From NCBI GenBank assembly GCA_934296355.1, contig CAKRAY010000081.1, positions 1-6,684 on the forward strand: a stretch of DNA of 6,684 nt. Direction: 5' to 3'. The stretch comes from an uncultured Clostridia bacterium. GTDB lineage: Bacteria > Bacillota > Clostridia > Christensenellales > DTU072. The translations under genes were made by a program, and so were the position numbers. Under the pieces are notes generated by a model, which was not told the origin of the DNA, made no database searches, and was given only the letters and a program-made list of their open reading frames with translations. Of the stretch, positions 4,790 to 6,684 are shown one piece after another (position 1 is the first letter of the stretch; each line of letters starts with the position of its first letter).

Positions 4790-6684
4790 TTATTTTTTCA
4801 GTAAATTTTTTAATTCGTTGATTTTATCCCGTAACTCTATACAACTTTCGAAGTCGAGTTGCGCCGAAGCCATTTTCATAAGCGCTTTCAATCGTTCGAT
4901 TTCCCTCGTCGCTTCTTGTCTGTTCATGGTCTTCTTGGGCGCGTTCTCCTTCGTCGTCACGAGTACGCTGTTCTTTATTTCTTTTATGACCGTTTTCGGT
5001 ATGATACCGTGTTCTTCGTTAAATTTAATCTGATATTTTCTTCTACGCTCGGTTTCTTCCATGGCAAGACGCATACTGTCGGTAATTACGTCCGCGTAGA
5101 GTATAACTCTCGCCTCGGCGTTTCTCGCCGCTCTTCCCACGGTTTGTATTATTGCCGAACGCGAGCGTAAAAAACCCTCTTTATCGGCGTCGAGAATGGC
5201 AACCAGCATTACTTCGGGAATATCAAGACCTTCTCTTAAAAGATTTATACCCACGATTACGTCGGTGTCGCCGCGCCTCAGACCGTTAATAATCGATATT
5301 CTTTCGAGCGACTGAATTTCGCTGTGCATATAGGTTGCCTTTATTCCGTGTTCGATAAGGTAAGTCGTAAGGCTTTCGCTCATTTTTTTGGTAAGCGTAG
5401 TGATAAGCACTCTGCCGCCCCTACCTATGACGTCGTTTATCTCGCCCAAGAGATCGTCGATTTGCCCCTCTGTTTTTCTCACTTCTATTTCCGGATCGAC
5501 TAAGCCGGTAGGACGTAAAAGTTGCTCCACGACTTGCCCTTGTTCGCTCATTTCGTATTCGCCCGGCGTCGCGCTTACGCAAATAAGTTGCGAATACCGC
5601 GAGGAAAATTCGTCGAAGTTAAGCGGGCGGTTGTCGAAAGCGGATTTTAAGCGGAAGCCGTACTCGACGAGGTTGGTTTTTCTCGCCATATCTCCCGCGT
5701 ACATCGCGCGTAACTGCGGTATCGTCATGTGCGACTCGTCGATAAACAGTAAAAAATCGTCCGGAAAATAGTCCATCAGCGTGAACGGCGGCTCGCCGGG
5801 ACTACGCCCGTCGAAGTAGCGGGAATAGTTTTCTATACCGCTGCAATAGCCTATTTCGCGAATCATTTCCATATCGTAACAAACTCTTTCTCGCAGTCTT
5901 TGTTCCTCGATAAGTTTGTTTTGGCTCCTAAACTCGGCGCATTCGATAACCATATCGCGCTTTATTCGCTCCAACGTTTCTTCCACGCTTTCGTCGCCGA
6001 TAACGTAGTGCGTCGCCGGGAATATGGCGCAATGGGATAGTTTGGAGACGACTTTTCCCGTAACGGGGTCCTCTTCGTATATCGCGTCTACCGTATCGCC
6101 GAAAAAGTCTATTCTTATCGCCACGTTACTGCTGTTGCTCGGGAACACTTCCAGCACGTCCCCTCTTACCCTAAAAGTGGAACGCTCGAAGTCGAACTCC
6201 GCGCGTTTATATTGCAGTCTTACGAGTTTGTCAATGATTTCGTCGCGATCCACTTCGTCGTCGGGTCTTAACGATATCATTTGATTAAAGTATTCTTGCG
6301 GTTCGCCCAAGCCGTAAATGCAACTCACGCTCGCCACTACGATGACGTCTCTGCGCTCGGCGAGGGAGGCGGTTGCCGAATGGCGAAGTTTGTCGATTTC
6401 GTCGTTGGTGCTTAAATCTTTTTCTATATAAGTATCCGTCGACGGTATATACGCTTCCGGTCTGTAATAATCGTAGTAAGAAACAAAGTATTCCACTCTG
6501 TTATGCGGAAAAAACTCCTTGAACTCGTTGCAAAGTTGCGCCGCCAAGGTCTTGTTATGCGCGATAACGAGCGTGGGACGGTTCATTTTCGCTATTACGT
6601 TCGCCATAGTAAAAGTTTTGCCCGAACCGGTAACTCCGAGCAAAACTTGCGTACGCAAACCGTCTTCTAAACCTACGCAAAGTT
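4790..6684 (-). CDS. uvrB: UvrB, excinuclease ABC subunit B (5' end outside the window)
   Basis: The frame is open from the TAA stop at 4790-4792 to the right edge, giving about 630 visible residues. Compared with the 658-residue thermophilic Bacillus protein, only some 24 N-terminal residues seem to be missing. UvrB receives damaged DNA from UvrA, verifies the lesion by threading one strand behind a beta-hairpin, and recruits UvrC. Visible are Walker A GVTGSGKT (bases 6614-6637), the tyrosine-rich beta-hairpin from VEYFVSYYDYY to TYIEKD (about 6416-6493), the DESH helicase motif II (5729-5740), the SATP motif III region, TLTKKM, the NLLREGLDIPEV block, motif VI QTVGRAAR (5123-5146) and a C-terminal UVR domain (about 4805-4912) that in the family contacts UvrC. 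No key residue is missing. The TTG at 6656-6658 is an internal leucine, not the start: upstream codons continue the conserved GLEDGL. Promoter and any SOS control lie outside the window. Confidence 0.98.
   Translation of the reverse strand, partial: LCVGLEDGLRTQVLLGVTGSGKTFTMANVIAKMNRPTLVIAHNKTLAAQLCNEFKEFFPHNRVEYFVSYYDYYRPEAYIPSTDTYIEKDLSTNDEIDKLRHSATASLAERRDVIVVASVSCIYGLGEPQEYFNQMISLRPDDEVDRDEIIDKLVRLQYKRAEFDFERSTFRVRGDVLEVFPSNSSNVAIRIDFFGDTVDAIYEEDPVTGKVVSKLSHCAIFPATHYVIGDESVEETLERIKRDMVIECAEFRSQNKLIEEQRLRERVCYDMEMIREIGYCSGIENYSRYFDGRSPGEPPFTLMDYFPDDFLLFIDESHMTIPQLRAMYAGDMARKTNLVEYGFRLKSAFDNRPLNFDEFSSRYSQLICVSATPGEYEMSEQGQVVEQLLRPTGLVDPEIEVRKTEGQIDDLLGEINDVIGRGGRVLITTLTKKMSESLTTYLIEHGIKATYMHSEIQSLERISIINGLRRGDTDVIVGINLLREGLDIPEVMLVAILDADKEGFLRSRSAIIQTVGRAARNAEARVILYADVITDSMRLAMEETERRRKYQIKFNEEHGIIPKTVIKEIKNSVLVTTKENAPKKTMNRQEATREIERLKALMKMASAQLDFESCIELRDKINELKNLLKK

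Noticed and set aside
6656..6658. TTG as the start codon of uvrB
   Set aside because: It follows conserved in-frame UvrB sequence (GLEDGL) that stays open to the window edge, and starting there would leave little before the Walker A motif. It encodes an internal leucine.

Overview
The window looks like a piece of a bacterial chromosome, most likely from a Clostridia-like member of the Bacillota. This rests on the overall character of the UvrA and UvrB sequences, strong Shine-Dalgarno sites, sigma-A-type promoters, and the pairing of uvrB with uvrA. The lineage is an inference, not a demonstrated assignment. All five genes lie on the minus strand, so transcription runs from high to low coordinates. 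I see no mobile element, CRISPR array, tRNA or rRNA.

Reading in the direction of transcription, the right side (about 6684 down to 1967) holds uvrB, cut at its 5' end by the window edge, then uvrA 21 bases later. These encode the damage-recognition half of bacterial nucleotide excision repair: UvrA scans for lesions and loads UvrB, which verifies the damage and would then recruit UvrC, which is not in this window. Both proteins carry their expected motifs and look functional.

After uvrA comes a 158-base spacer (1809-1966) with a convincing promoter (TTGACA, 18 bases, extended -10 TGGTAAAAT). It drives a 260-residue polytopic membrane protein of unknown function (1026-1808). A second spacer of 117 bases (909-1025) is dense in dyad symmetry and holds another good promoter (TTGACT, 17 bases, TATAAT). 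That promoter leads into a YjbQ/UPF0047-family protein (513-908), followed after 7 bases by an M29-family aminopeptidase gene that runs off the left edge (1-505).

The layout suggests three transcription units in series: uvrB-uvrA, the membrane protein, and yjbQ-aminopeptidase. I see no canonical hairpin-plus-U-tract terminator between them, so read-through is plausible. The most interesting feature is at yjbQ. A perfect 9-bp inverted repeat places the Shine-Dalgarno sequence in one arm and a complementary anti-Shine-Dalgarno arm upstream of the predicted transcription start. Read-through RNA could therefore fold and hide the ribosome site, while RNA from the gene's own promoter would lack the blocking arm. 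No gene-free stretch exceeds about 160 bases.
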